Source: Synanceia verrucosa (Eukaryota; Chordata; Actinopteri; Perciformes; Synanceiidae). From it: a stretch of 64,000 nucleotides of DNA. Numbering within the stretch: position 1 is the first letter of the stretch; the number at the start of each line of letters is the position of its first letter. Location of the stretch: NCBI GenBank assembly GCA_029721515.1, contig CM056551.1, positions 27,390,437 to 27,454,436 on the forward strand, given 5' to 3'. Made by a program: the position numbers and the translations under genes. The notes under the pieces were generated by a model. The model worked only from the letters and a program-made list of their open reading frames with translations. It was not told where the DNA came from and did not search any database. Shown here one piece after another: positions 27,603-37,699 of the stretch.

Positions 27603-27682
27603 CCTCCAGTCAAGAATGAGCTGTCTGTTTTCAGAATAAGAGCATAATTTTCATGTAAAAAAAATAAACACAATATTGTTCT

Positions 27683-27880
27683 GTGCAAACAGAAGCAGTG
27701 AGCGTTAGAGACAGACCACTGATGAAGCTGCAGCCACTCTTCATCGCTCAGGTTGCAGCAGGAGCCTCAACTTATTTGCGTTCTAACTCTGGGGCAGAAA
27801 ACTCCTCTAATGTGAAAGTGCAGCAGACGGCTAGTTTCGTTATTACTCTTTCACAGTTCTGGTGCGTGCAGTCAAAATAA
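27683..27880 (+). CDS. Small open frame conserved between repeat arms (uncertain)
   Basis: The open frame is 65 codons long; its first ATG at 27722 gives 52 aa beginning MKLQPLFIAQVAAGAS, which is mildly signal-peptide-like. The reverse-strand copy (30952-30755) encodes the same residues. The four nucleotide differences between copies all fall at synonymous sites (CCA/CCT, TTG/CTG, CAG/CAA, ACG/ACA). This hints at selection on protein, but four changes are few and a chance result is possible. I recognise no family. It could be an exon of a larger transposon or host gene. Confidence 0.25.
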   Translation: MQTEAVSVRDRPLMKLQPLFIAQVAAGASTYLRSNSGAENSSNVKVQQTASFVITLSQFWCVQSK

Positions 27881-28186
27881 CTGTTATCACTGCAGCAAAT
27901 GATTAACAAGAAAATGGACTACATGCAGTGCTGTGTAGTTTGACCTTGAGGACGATGCTGTGATGATCTGCTCCTGTGTTTTTTTTTCTGTTTCATTCAT
28001 GTTTTGTTTCTTGTTTTTATTGTGATAGTCACTTCCTGTTATTGTGTGCCTTCCCGTAAATCAATCATCTGCCCCGCCCCTTGTTACTTTCACCTGTCCA
28101 TCATCACAGTTCACCTGTTCTCACTTAATTAACCAATCTCTACATTTACCTGCCAAGGAGCTTTACTGTTTGTCTGGCTGCTCTCT

Positions 28187-28460
28187 GGCGGCACGGTGGT
28201 TAGCACTGTCGCCTCACAGCAAGAAGGTACTGGGTTCGATTCCTGGCCCAGGGCCTTCCTGTGTGGAGTTTGCATGTCTGTGCCGTTCTCTCCGGGTACT
28301 CCGGCTTCTTCCCACCATCCAAAAACATGCATGGGGATTAGGTTAATTACTGAAACTGACCGTAGGTGTGAGTGGTTGTCTGTCTCTATGTGCCCTATGA
28401 TGAATTGGACACATACTGGGATAGGCTCCACGGCCCCTGCAACCCATGTGAGGTCAATAA
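28187..28460 (+). mobile_element. tRNA-like dispersed repeat, copy 1
   Basis: The sequence starts ggcggcacggtggttagcac and contains ggttcgattcc at 28233-28243, which matches a tRNA-type internal promoter B box; the preceding ggttagcactg resembles an A box. It continues with the block aaacatgcatggggattagg. This family is widespread in teleost genomes. It interrupts the homology of the left inverted-repeat arm. Relatives lie at 28831-29010 and 52930-53094. Confidence 0.6.
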
Positions 28461-28830
28461 ATGAGCAAAAGAGTTTGTACAATAAACAGGAATCTGCTCA
28501 ACCCTCAATAACCGACCATGAACCTGAGCAGGTGGCTGAGATGTATTAGTTTGTATATAAAATACATATTTTATACTGCTGAAATGCAAATGCTTTGCAT
28601 GCAAACCATGAAGGTCACATTAGATAGATGGCAATGCCTGTGTTGGCATTTGGGATCGTTTTCAGTCTAATCAGGAAAATCTGCAATGAAAAAAACATAA
28701 AGGTGAGAACACTGGTGTCCTTTAAAAGGAGCTGTTGTTAACATTAATAAACTTTTAGCCACTAGATGTCACACCTTGTTAGAAGTGGGAACCAACGCTT
28801 CAAATTTTGAAAATGATGACTCACAGTATT

Positions 28831-29010
28831 GGAGTTTGCATGTTCTCCCCATGTCTGTGTGGGTTCTCTCCGGGTACTCTGACTTCCTCCCACCATCCAA
28901 AAACATGCATGGGGATTAGGTTAATTGGTTAATTTAAATTGACCGTAGGTGTGAATGTGAGTGTGAGTGGTTGTCTGTCTCTATGTGCCCTGTGATGAGG
29001 TGGCAATTTG
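28831..29010 (+). mobile_element. tRNA-like dispersed repeat, copy 2 (5'-truncated)
   Basis: This copy begins inside the unit at ggagtttgcatgttctcccc and shares the block ccaaaaacatgcatggggat with copy 1. The promoter-like head is missing. It lies directly beside the neurl3-like pseudogene. Confidence 0.6.
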
Positions 29011-29084
29011 TCGCCCCCCATATGCAGCAAATCAGTAAAACCAAGTGAACTACTGTCACATGATGCTCTTTGACAGTTAAGCAG

Positions 29085-29700
29085 CGAGCAGCTTGTGCTG
29101 CTGATGTATACGACTCCTCTGCCAGAGACCCACCTCAGTGCCAGTTGGACAAACTTTTCTCCACCCTGCACCAGACGGCTACTGAACACCTGAGCGTTTT
29201 TGAACGTGACCTTTGACCTCTCTGCCAGTTGACCACCATGGGTCAGGAGGACCGGCTGCATGTGTGTGACGTCTTCTACTCTGCAAGAAGAAAACAACAC
29301 AGTTATGAATCTTGACGTCAGGTTTGCGTACAACGAATTCTCTCTTCGTCCAATCTCATAGATTACATCTGGACAACAGTGTGTCACAACAAAAACAACA
29401 ACATAACACCTGAATAAATACAAAATAAACCACTCTGAGTAATGAAGTCAAGCTGTTGTAACTTTATTTGATAAAGAGTCATTTTTAACATCATGGCACA
29501 GTATCTTTGCAAGTGAGATAACATATGATTGCTGATGTTTGTTATCAGGTGATAAAGTTGTAAAAAGTTAGAATGAATTCATATCCAGCCAGCAAAATAC
29601 ACGTCACACTTCCAATAAAGACTTAATCATCAGCGTCAAGCTGGACACTTCCAGTAAAGGCTGTGGTTTCAAATTATCTCCTTTACTTCACACTTAACAG
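29085..29700 (-). pseudogene. Partial neurl3 duplicate, broken
   Basis: A minus-strand copy of neurl3 exon 2 (29280-29085) plus part of its intron 1 (29281-29700), in the same orientation as the intact gene. It corresponds to about 31970-32830. The exon keeps the splice acceptor region and the start of the NHR domain (LTHGGQLAERSK), then rejoins at WVSGRGVVYIS. Three internal deletions of about 50, 22 and 150 bp remove most of the domain. No counterpart of the RING exons is present. The intronic flank is still clearly similar, for example the block at 29628-29697 versus 32760-32830. Confidence 0.85.
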
Positions 29701-30507
29701 ACGGTAATAAATCCTTTAACAGCATTAAGTACATCATTAACAAATACTTAATATGAATACTGACTCACTAAATGCCTGAAAACTGAGAATAAATCTCACC
29801 AAAGAGCCAAATAGCTTCCACAGAGAAATGATACTTCGCAATATTTTTTGTTCTCATTTAGAAATAAATATCAATTTATTATCAAATCAAATAAAAATTA
29901 TCAATATCAAATTAACAATAATACAAAGATCCTCCATGCAGCAAATAAAAATAAACCACTATCACATGATGTTCTTTAAATTTTGACAGTTCAATCTGGA
30001 GAAACTTATATTTAAAATTTTATTTTTAAATTTATTTAATGTCATAAATACATTTATATATTTGACATAAAGTGCAAAGTACACATTAGCTAATAACTAA
30101 ATCTGGCAATAATAATTATTTTTATGGATGTTTTTTAATAAAGATCTTTTTCAAAGGAAAGGAGGTGATGCCATGTGTCCTGCTGAAACAGCTCATATTT
30201 GCATTTCCTCTTCTTTGCATTAATGTAGGTTTATTCATTGTTGTGTGTATGATTTGTAAGGTGAATGCACGTTTGCATGCTTTATGGAATATCTTCAAAT
30301 ATCCACATTTTGGAAAAACCTGGCTCACAGAGATAAACTGGAAACTGTCTGTAGAAAGAGCTGGAAGACGAGCATGCGGCATGCAGGAGAAGAAGGCCCT
30401 GAGCTCTGATTACAGGACAACTCCGTGATTTATTGGAAAAGGTTTTGAGTCGAAAAGAGCGACAGGAAACAGAGAAGGTCACAGAAAAGAAAAGTCTGAA
30501 CAGAAAA

Positions 30508-31118
30508 AGAGAGCAGCCAGACAAACAGTAAAGTTCCTTGGCAGGTAAATGTAGAGATTGGTTAATTAAGTGAGAACAGGTGAACTGTGATGATGGACAG
30601 GTGAAAGTAACAAGGGGCGGGGCAGATAATTGATTTACGGGAAGGCACACAATAACAGGAAATGACTATCGCAATAAAAACAAGAAACAAAAGAAACGAC
30701 ACAGCACTGCATGTAGTCCATTTTCTTGTTAATCATTTGCTGCAGTGATAACAGTTATTTTGACTGCACGCACCAGAACTGTGAAAGAGTAATAACGAAA
30801 CTAGCTGTTTGCTGCACTTTCACATTAGAGGAGTTTTCTGCCCCAGAGTTAGAACGCAGATAAGTTGAGGCTCCTGCTGCAACCTGAGCGATGAAGAGAG
30901 GCTGCAGCTTCATCAGTGGTCTGTCTCTAACGCTCACTGCTTCTGTTTGCACAGAACAATATTGTGTTTATTTTTTTTACATGAAAATTATGCTCTTATT
31001 CTGAAAACAGACAGCTCATTCTTGACTCGAGGGACACTTTGTCTACATACTACATACTACTACATACTTATTCTAGGAATTTCTAGCATCCACACATTTT
31101 AAAATACATATCATAACG
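30508..31118 (-). repeat. Inverted repeat, right arm
   Basis: Reverse-complement partner of 26945-28186. It lacks the hAT-like insertion and so preserves the ancestral site (cctcgagt read on the minus strand, 31032-31025). It also lacks about 60 bp found in the left arm. It ends about 45 bp beyond the putative polyadenylation signal of neurl3. The minus-strand open frame 30952-30755 matches the left-arm frame in protein. Confidence 0.85.
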
Positions 31119-31163
31119 ACACTAAAATAAGTAGAGGAAAGATCATTTTCATGCATAAAATGT

Positions 31164-31169
31164 TTTATT
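31164..31169 (-). terminator. neurl3: Putative neurl3 polyadenylation signal
   Basis: An AATAAA hexamer on the minus strand, about 240 bp past the stop codon of neurl3 and just before the right inverted-repeat arm. Confidence 0.5.
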
Positions 31170-31406
31170 GTGAAACTTTCTGACAATCAATATCAAAATA
31201 TAAATAAAAAATTACAAAATAATTAGTGTTTCAAGATTTACAAAATGTACAGCATTTACAGTTCAGTGTTCTGTAGTAGTGCAAACATTCATCACTGATC
31301 ACCTTCTTCGTGTTCATTAACCAACATTCATGCTAAAGGTGACATGTTTGTGCTTCACCTGCGGCTAACAGGACACATTAAAGTGGCCAAAGGTCAAAGG
31401 TCACAG

Positions 31407-33299
31407 TCACTCAGGAGCACTGATCCTGTGTCGGCACAGCGGGCAGGTGCCGAACTGCTGGATGACTTTGCAGGCGCATCGCGAACACAAACAGCGGTGG
31501 CCACAAGGCAGAGTGATGGTGGCCTGTTTGTTGATGCACACCACGCAGTCCAGCACACTGCTTCCACCTGTGAGCGAAACACAGGAAATCACCATTACAA
31601 CACTGACACCACAGATTAAAAATGTACCAACGAAGGGCTCTTTCTTACCAGCTGGGACGTCCCTGTCCAGACAGGAAATGCACCCGTCGGTGTTTCCACA
31701 GAGGCTTGAGACGTCAGGGATCAAAGTGTGGTGGTTGTCAGGTGAGGGGAGGGGCTCAGGTGCAGGACAGGAGTGTTTGGTGCTACACAGCATCCTTTTC
31801 CTTGAGCCTGCAGCAGAGAGTAGAGGTGTTAAATCATTGTGTGTAACATTCAAATAAAATGCACATGTTATTGATGGTTGTAGTAAACATACCCAGGAGA
31901 GAAATGGAGCAGGTCTGCCCGTAGACGTCAATCATGGCCCACAGCGGCTGGCTGACATACACCCCTGCTAGCAGCTTGCACGTGATGTTGTTGCTGGTGA
32001 TGTATACGACTCCTCTGCCAGAGACCCAGAACTCCAGCTCTGAGCCCACCTGGCATTGGGATTCAGGCACCGGAGCAGCCCAGTGTCCTTGGACGTCAGT
32101 GAGGTCGGGGATGGCCAAGGGGGGCAGAGGCAAAGATCTGGAGGAGGGCGGCACGTTGGTGAAGCCCACGCGCAGACCTCCATGCCAGTTGGATAGACTT
32201 TTCTCCACCCTCAGACGGGTCTTCTCGCGGATCTGCACCGGGCGGCTGCTGAAGATCAGAGCGTTCTTGAACGTGCCCTTTGACCTCTCTGCCAGGCGAC
32301 CACCGTGGGTCAGGTGGACCTCAGATCCCACAGCCTCAGGGTGGAAGGTCAGAGGGCCGAGGCAGGACCGGCTGCAAGTGTGTGACGTCTCCGACCCTGC
32401 ATGAAGGAAACAACACAGTTATGAATCTTAACGTCAGGTTTGCGTACGATGAATTCTCTCTTAGTCCAATCTCATAGATTACATCTGGACAACAGCGTGC
32501 CACAACAACAACATGCCAGGAAGTTTTCCCACTGCTACCTGAATGAATACAAAATAAACCACACTGATGAATGAAGTCAAGCTGTTTGATACAACAATCT
32601 CATCATAAAGGGTTGTAAAAGTTGTAAATAGTAAGAATGAAAGTAGCACACGCAGGTGGTTTCACTTTCGATGAACAGGTGACCATTACTAATAATTACT
32701 AAAATATGAATAATGTGATTGAAACAAATACACATCACACTTCCTGTAACGCCTTTGAATCATCAGTGTCAAGTTGGACACTTCCAGTAAAGGCTGTGGT
32801 TTCAAATTATCTCATTTACTTCACACTTATAAATCTTTTTTTTCTTTTAAGTCTTCTCCGTCGCCTGATAACAAAAGGCAATGAGCGTCTGGCTTGTTTC
32901 CGATAACACCTCATAAAACTTCCTGAATGACAGAAAAGTGTCTTTTGTGGCTTTGCATTGTTGCACAAAAAGCTATTTTTATACTAATGTGCTTATGCTT
33001 TAAAATAAATAGATTTTTCAACATTAACAGCTAAAAAATACTTTTTTTCCACAAAAAATCTATGAGACACAATATCTAATTCCTTATATTTAGAAATAAA
33101 TGCTTTGTATTAATATTGACTGCCTAAATGTAACTAAAAAAAAAAACAGAATAAATATCTCACCGGGGCTCCTTTTGTCACTCTTGTGCACCATCCTGAG
33201 GAGGCAGCCTTTTCTTTGTGTCTTGAGGGAAGATGTGCTCCTGTCTGGATCTTGGTTCATCTGTGATGAAGCAGGAGTGTTGGCTGCCTTTTGAAACAT
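31407..33299 (-). CDS. neurl3: NEURL3-type E3 ubiquitin ligase (NHR + RING), 4 exons
   Basis: This gene encodes a Neuralized-family RING ubiquitin ligase. Coding exons: 33299-33164, 32396-31893, 31807-31649, 31567-31407, with AG/GT borders and matching phases, giving 319 aa. The NHR domain spans about 58-213 (LTFHPEAVGS; GGLRVGFT; LWAMIDVYGQ). The C-terminal RING runs from Cys274 to Cys311 (CVVC, LPCGHRCLCSRC, CPLC), a C3HC4 pattern ending eight residues from the stop. A single NHR plus C-terminal RING matches NEURL3 (LINCR) rather than NEURL1, which has two NHR domains. In mammals NEURL3 is inflammation- and interferon-linked; that role is not visible here. An internal in-frame ATG 13 codons later is an alternative start. 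A degraded partial duplicate lies at 29085-29700. Confidence 0.92.
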
Positions 33300-35720
33300 G
33301 TGCAAGTGTGTAAACACAACATCTTGTGGAGGAGGAGGAGTGAAGGTGATGTCATCTACCTCCTGTCAGAGCAGAGCTGGAGGCCAGCATGCTCAGTGTT
33401 TTGTTTTTTTCCAGTCTCTCTTGAAATCAGCTGACCTTGACCCCCATATAAACTGAGATCAGTTTCATTTTTAGTCATCACCTTCACTGCTAACAGACCA
33501 CTTTTATGATTTATAGGAAATAAACTGCTCTCTGATCTGTTTCTCACCCTAATTCATTTTTATCTCCACGTGAAGCTGCCTGTGTTTGATGTCTCTGCCT
33601 GCATGTAAACCTTCATTTGTTAATATGTGACTATTATCTGCTGTGATATATCAGTCTCACATTTGGCTGTCCTAATCTTGGTATTGTCATGTGATCAGAG
33701 GCACAGCACAAACAGTAAAAAAGTCCCTCTTCAGGAGAAAAATACTGGATAGCACTTCCCTGACTCACGCACAGAGGAAGTGATGAAAAAAAACCTCTAG
33801 GAGTCCCTAAAATGTGAAAGAGCAGCACAACAGAGTCTGCGCCCTCAACAGGACACACCCCCCTCCTTCCTTCAGTCCTCATTGGTCCACATGGTCCACG
33901 TGACCTAAAAAGACCCAGGACTGGAAAATAAATAACTTTCCACTGGTAATTATGTCAGTGGTGGAAAGTTACCCGCTCCTCTCTCATCATGACTAATAAT
34001 CACATGCCTTTCCCGTAAACACGCACCAATCTTTTCACCTAACAGGTAATGCAGGCCGCAACTAAGACACGCATAAACAAGACGATTCATTTTAATATGT
34101 GCAAACACGTTTTCGATGCATGTGCGTTCATTCCAGGCATATTATTATATTTATACTGTTTTCATGTGAGAAAATAACATTATCTTTTCGCCTTTGTCAT
34201 TTGTGAGGATATTTGCTGACAGAGTTTATTGCAAGACTTCATAAAACATATCTTTATTGTGGTTAATATGAAAGTAAAACGAGATTAAGCTCAATAAAAC
34301 CTCAATTGCATGTAATGCTGGTGGATAGATAGAGTGGATCACTCATTTGAATGTCCTGCTATTAGTTGAGTTACTAAATAATATTTAGTATGTGGCCCAA
34401 TACCAACCTCCTACCACTAATTATTATTGTTTATGTTTATAGACTAGCTAATATGTAAACAGTTATTTTGAAACTGTTTTTCCAGCATTAATTACAGTTA
34501 AAAAAACACTAAATCCACCCACAAACCCACCCTCCAGTTAAAATGATAGCAGGTTTGTTAGCATCTGATTTATTGATTAATATTGATTAATGTAATGACA
34601 TTTTCCACAAATATAACAAAGCATGTTTTTGAAGAACACCACCAACCCTAGCTTTATTATAGCACAGCATTGAAATAAAATAAATGTTGTTCTGGATATT
34701 TTCATGTTTTCTAATTCAAAACCCTACAATATATTGAAATAATATAAATATTTATAATGCTCATATTACATAATGAAGGGCTAAACTGCAGATATATATC
34801 ATCACTGCATACTGACAGATGAAGATGAGACTATCTGTGAATATTATGAACTAAATATGGTTTCATATGATAACTTTTTTAGATGTAGGTTTGTATCTTA
34901 TTATATCTTGATGATATATCTAATATATTAGAATACATTCAACTTTATTGTCATTACATATGTCATGAGCTTTAAATATATGTAAAATATGTATATATAA
35001 AATATAATATGTAAAATATTTTTAACCTTTGGATAAAAGGACAGGAAATGTATTTATGAATCAGTGTTTTAACTGACATGGAGAGGTACATAATGTAGGC
35101 GTTGTTTCATTTAAATGATATTGTTGCCTCCTCCTCCAGGCTCAGCTGCTTCACCACACTTGGTCAGACATGGCAGGCCATCAAAAAATCAACTTGTTCC
35201 CACTCCACCTGTTCAAAACACTATTAATCTGCTGCCTTCCAATAAGAGGCTTGGCTCTCAGCGAGGAGCCAATAGAGAGGCATTAAAGCGCTGAGACCCG
35301 GGCCAATCCTGGCCTGCATTCTAATGTGGCCTATCTTTATCAAGGTGCCACTCCATTTCCAGATAGCGCTTATTTATGACTTGTGAGGGGAGAGCCGGCA
35401 GGAGGCATGTGTCTTTAGGAGAACGCTGAAAAGCTGCGTCCAGAGGCTCGTCTGAGGCGTCAGATATGGGATTATCACTGAGGCTGAGAAGAAGTGAGAG
35501 GCGGCAGTGAAGTGCTTTTTCTGACGTGCAACTCTGGCAAACACCTGGACTCCGTTAGAATCGGCATCAGAGGCATCTCTAGGTTATCTGCCTTCCTGGG
35601 GACGGAGGGTCTGAGTCCAGATCCAAGGCATCGGCTGTGGGTGAGAGGACTCCCTGTGGGCCCATCAGCGCTCGCCTCCCGCCTGGCTCTTATTGGATGT
35701 GTTACTGAGACGTGCTTCCC
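33300..35720. other. Intergenic, neurl3 to nkx6.3 (head to head)
   Basis: The two genes diverge from this 2.4-kb interval, so it should contain both promoters. The part at 34000-35100 is AT-rich with no recognised feature. From about 35130 to 35720 the sequence turns GC-richer, with blocks such as gggccaatcctggcc (an inverted CCAAT core) and gcgcttatttatgactt. This stretch is the best candidate for the nkx6.3 promoter and 5' UTR. Confidence 0.5.
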
Positions 35721-37443
35721 ATGGATCCAAACATCCAGGGGTCTTTCCTGTTCAACAACAGCCTGAACCAGTTCCCCTCTGAACTCAAGGCCCCGGTGTG
35801 CCAGTACTCAGTGCCCAACTCCTTCTACAAGCTCAACCCGGGCCTGAACAGCCAGCTGCAGGCGGGGACGCCACACGGCATCAGCGACATCCTGAGCCGC
35901 TCCATGATGGGGATGGGCTCCACGGGCACCACCACCCTGCTGTCAGGGTACTCCACCATGGGGGCGTTCAGCCCCTCCGTCACCAGCACGTCTGTGTACT
36001 ATAACCGAGACTACAACTCGTCCCTGGGCGGCTTCTCCAAGCCGGGCTCCGAGTGCCCCATGAAGGGTCGCAGCTGCTGGGCGGAGAGCGGCTGCGACTG
36101 GAGAGGAGGGAGACAGCAGTGCAGCAACAGTGAGTGTGAGCACTGCAGCATGGACTCAACAGCCATCCCATCAACACATGACAGCACATCGGGGCAAGAC
36201 GTCTTAGTGAGGCCACACTGTCTTCATGAAGAAGACAAAGACAGAACATAACACCCAGCAGGATTTATAATTAAATGTAGGACCTTTTAGTCAACCCTAC
36301 ATTTGGGTCATATAGTTCAGATAATCTTAGATATTTATTTGAAATGTTATAGTGTAAATTTTAAACAGTCATTTTATAGGGATATAATCCAAGAGAAAAG
36401 ACAAAAAAAAAAAGAATTTACTGAGGGCATGAAGCATAGAAATATTCAAACATTCACACTTTTTCTTGATATATGTGGACAATGCTATTTTATTTAATTA
36501 ATGGTCAATAATGATGAGTAAAAAAAGAATTAAAATAAAGATTTTCTGGTTAAGGGATGGACATGATTCCGAGTCACTGATCAAATAATCCTTTTTATCA
36601 TCCCACCTGGTTTCAGCAGGTAAATCTTGCTCCTGTGTAAAAATGAGTAGTGAGTACTTTTTTTCTCTTTTGATATTTTTTAGGTAGCGGTCCTCTGGGG
36701 GAGATGACCAGCAGGAAGAAACACACCAGACCAACGTTTAGTGGCCATCAGATATTTGCTCTGGAGAAAACCTTCGAGCAGACCAAGTACCTGGCCGGGC
36801 CTGAGAGAGCGAGGCTGGCTTATTCTCTGGGCATGACCGAATCCCAGGTCAAGGTAACGATAACCTCATTTTAGATGATGCTGTTGTGATTTGTGAGCGT
36901 TTAGTTCTTGTCCGTCCTGGAAGATGGTTTCTATCATTTTGGTTTTTCTCTGATAAAAGTGTTTTTTGGGAATTTATCCTCAGCTGTTGAAAGGTCACAC
37001 TGTAAAGGACAGAGGGAGACAAATATCTGTGATATTGTGTGATATGTTTTATACGAGCAGATTGCTCCAGATCTGTGCCGTCATCACATTCCTCCGTGCA
37101 GATGGATGACGTTCACGGCTTGGCATCGTGTTTGTCAACATGAGCGACATTATCGGGTGCAAACAGTAACATCCACCATCCTCCCCTCCTTCCTTCCTGT
37201 TGTGCTGCTCAGGTTTGGTTTCAGAACCGACGCACCAAGTGGAGGAAGAAAAGCGCCTCGGAGCCGAGCTCGACGCAGGCCAGCCTGGCGGGGCAGAGCG
37301 GCGAGGCCTCGGAGAACGAAGTGGAGGACGAGGAGTACAACAAGCCTCTGGACCCGGACTCTGACGACGACAAGATCCGACTGCTGCTGCGCAAACACCG
37401 CAGGGCTTTCTCCGTCCTGCGCCTCGGGCCGCACCACATGTGA
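35721..37443 (+). CDS. nkx6.3: Homeobox protein Nkx-6.3, 3 exons
   Basis: An NK6-class homeodomain transcription factor, known in vertebrates for gastric/endocrine and hindbrain cell fates. Exons 35721-36129, 36684-36853 and 37213-37443 join with matching phases into 269 aa (human NKX6-3 is 265). The N-terminus (MDPNIQGSFLFNN, then KAPVCQYSVPNSFYKL) matches NKX6-3, not the longer NKX6-1 or NKX6-2. An eh1-like repressor motif (HGISDILSR) lies near residue 55. The homeodomain spans about 147-206, with recognition helix SQVKVWFQNRRTKWRKK split by the second intron, as in the family. The acidic tail (NKPLDPDSDDDKIRLLLRKH) is also conserved. The start was chosen at the ATG aligning with the human N-terminus; a GTG nine bases earlier is not needed. 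Confidence 0.97.
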
Positions 37444-37685
37444 CCTCTCAGTGAAGGCGTGCATGGATGGGAGTAGTTTTGAATACAAAAAGCATGCACA
37501 CAAGAGGTCGTTTGTGGTCATCAAATGGTTCAATAGACAAACGGGCTGACAAAAAAAAAAGAAGAAGTTTACTTTTCTAAGTTACTGTGTGTCCGGCTTG
37601 TTCAATGTTACACTGGTATGTACCATTTTGTAAAAACAAGAAAATCACATGATAAAAACTGCATGATTCTATTGGTAATAATACT

Positions 37686-37698
37686 AATAAACAATAAA
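37686..37698 (+). terminator. nkx6.3: Putative nkx6.3 polyadenylation signals
   Basis: Two overlapping-range AATAAA hexamers, at 37686 and 37693, lie about 245 bp after the nkx6.3 stop codon. Confidence 0.5.
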
Positions 37699-37699
37699 A

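Larger units (their letters stand above)
26945..28186 (+). repeat. Inverted repeat, left arm
   Basis: This arm matches the reverse complement of 30508-31118 over its whole length, apart from three features: a 545-bp hAT-like insertion (27058-27602), about 60 bp present only here after 27935, and a diverged stretch at 26990-27050. In the best-conserved part (about 27665-27930) the two arms are about 98% identical, so the duplication is recent. The arm contains a small open frame at 27683-27880, described separately. I do not recognise the unit as a known transposon family. Confidence 0.85.

Noticed and set aside
28044..28346. Open frames shared by both inverted-repeat arms at 28044 (+) and 30650 (-)
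   Set aside because: They start at non-ATG codons, run into unrelated sequence at the arm border, and carry a non-synonymous difference early on.
35712..35720. Earlier in-frame GTG start for nkx6.3
   Set aside because: The ATG at 35721 aligns with the vertebrate NKX6-3 N-terminus, so no non-ATG start is needed.
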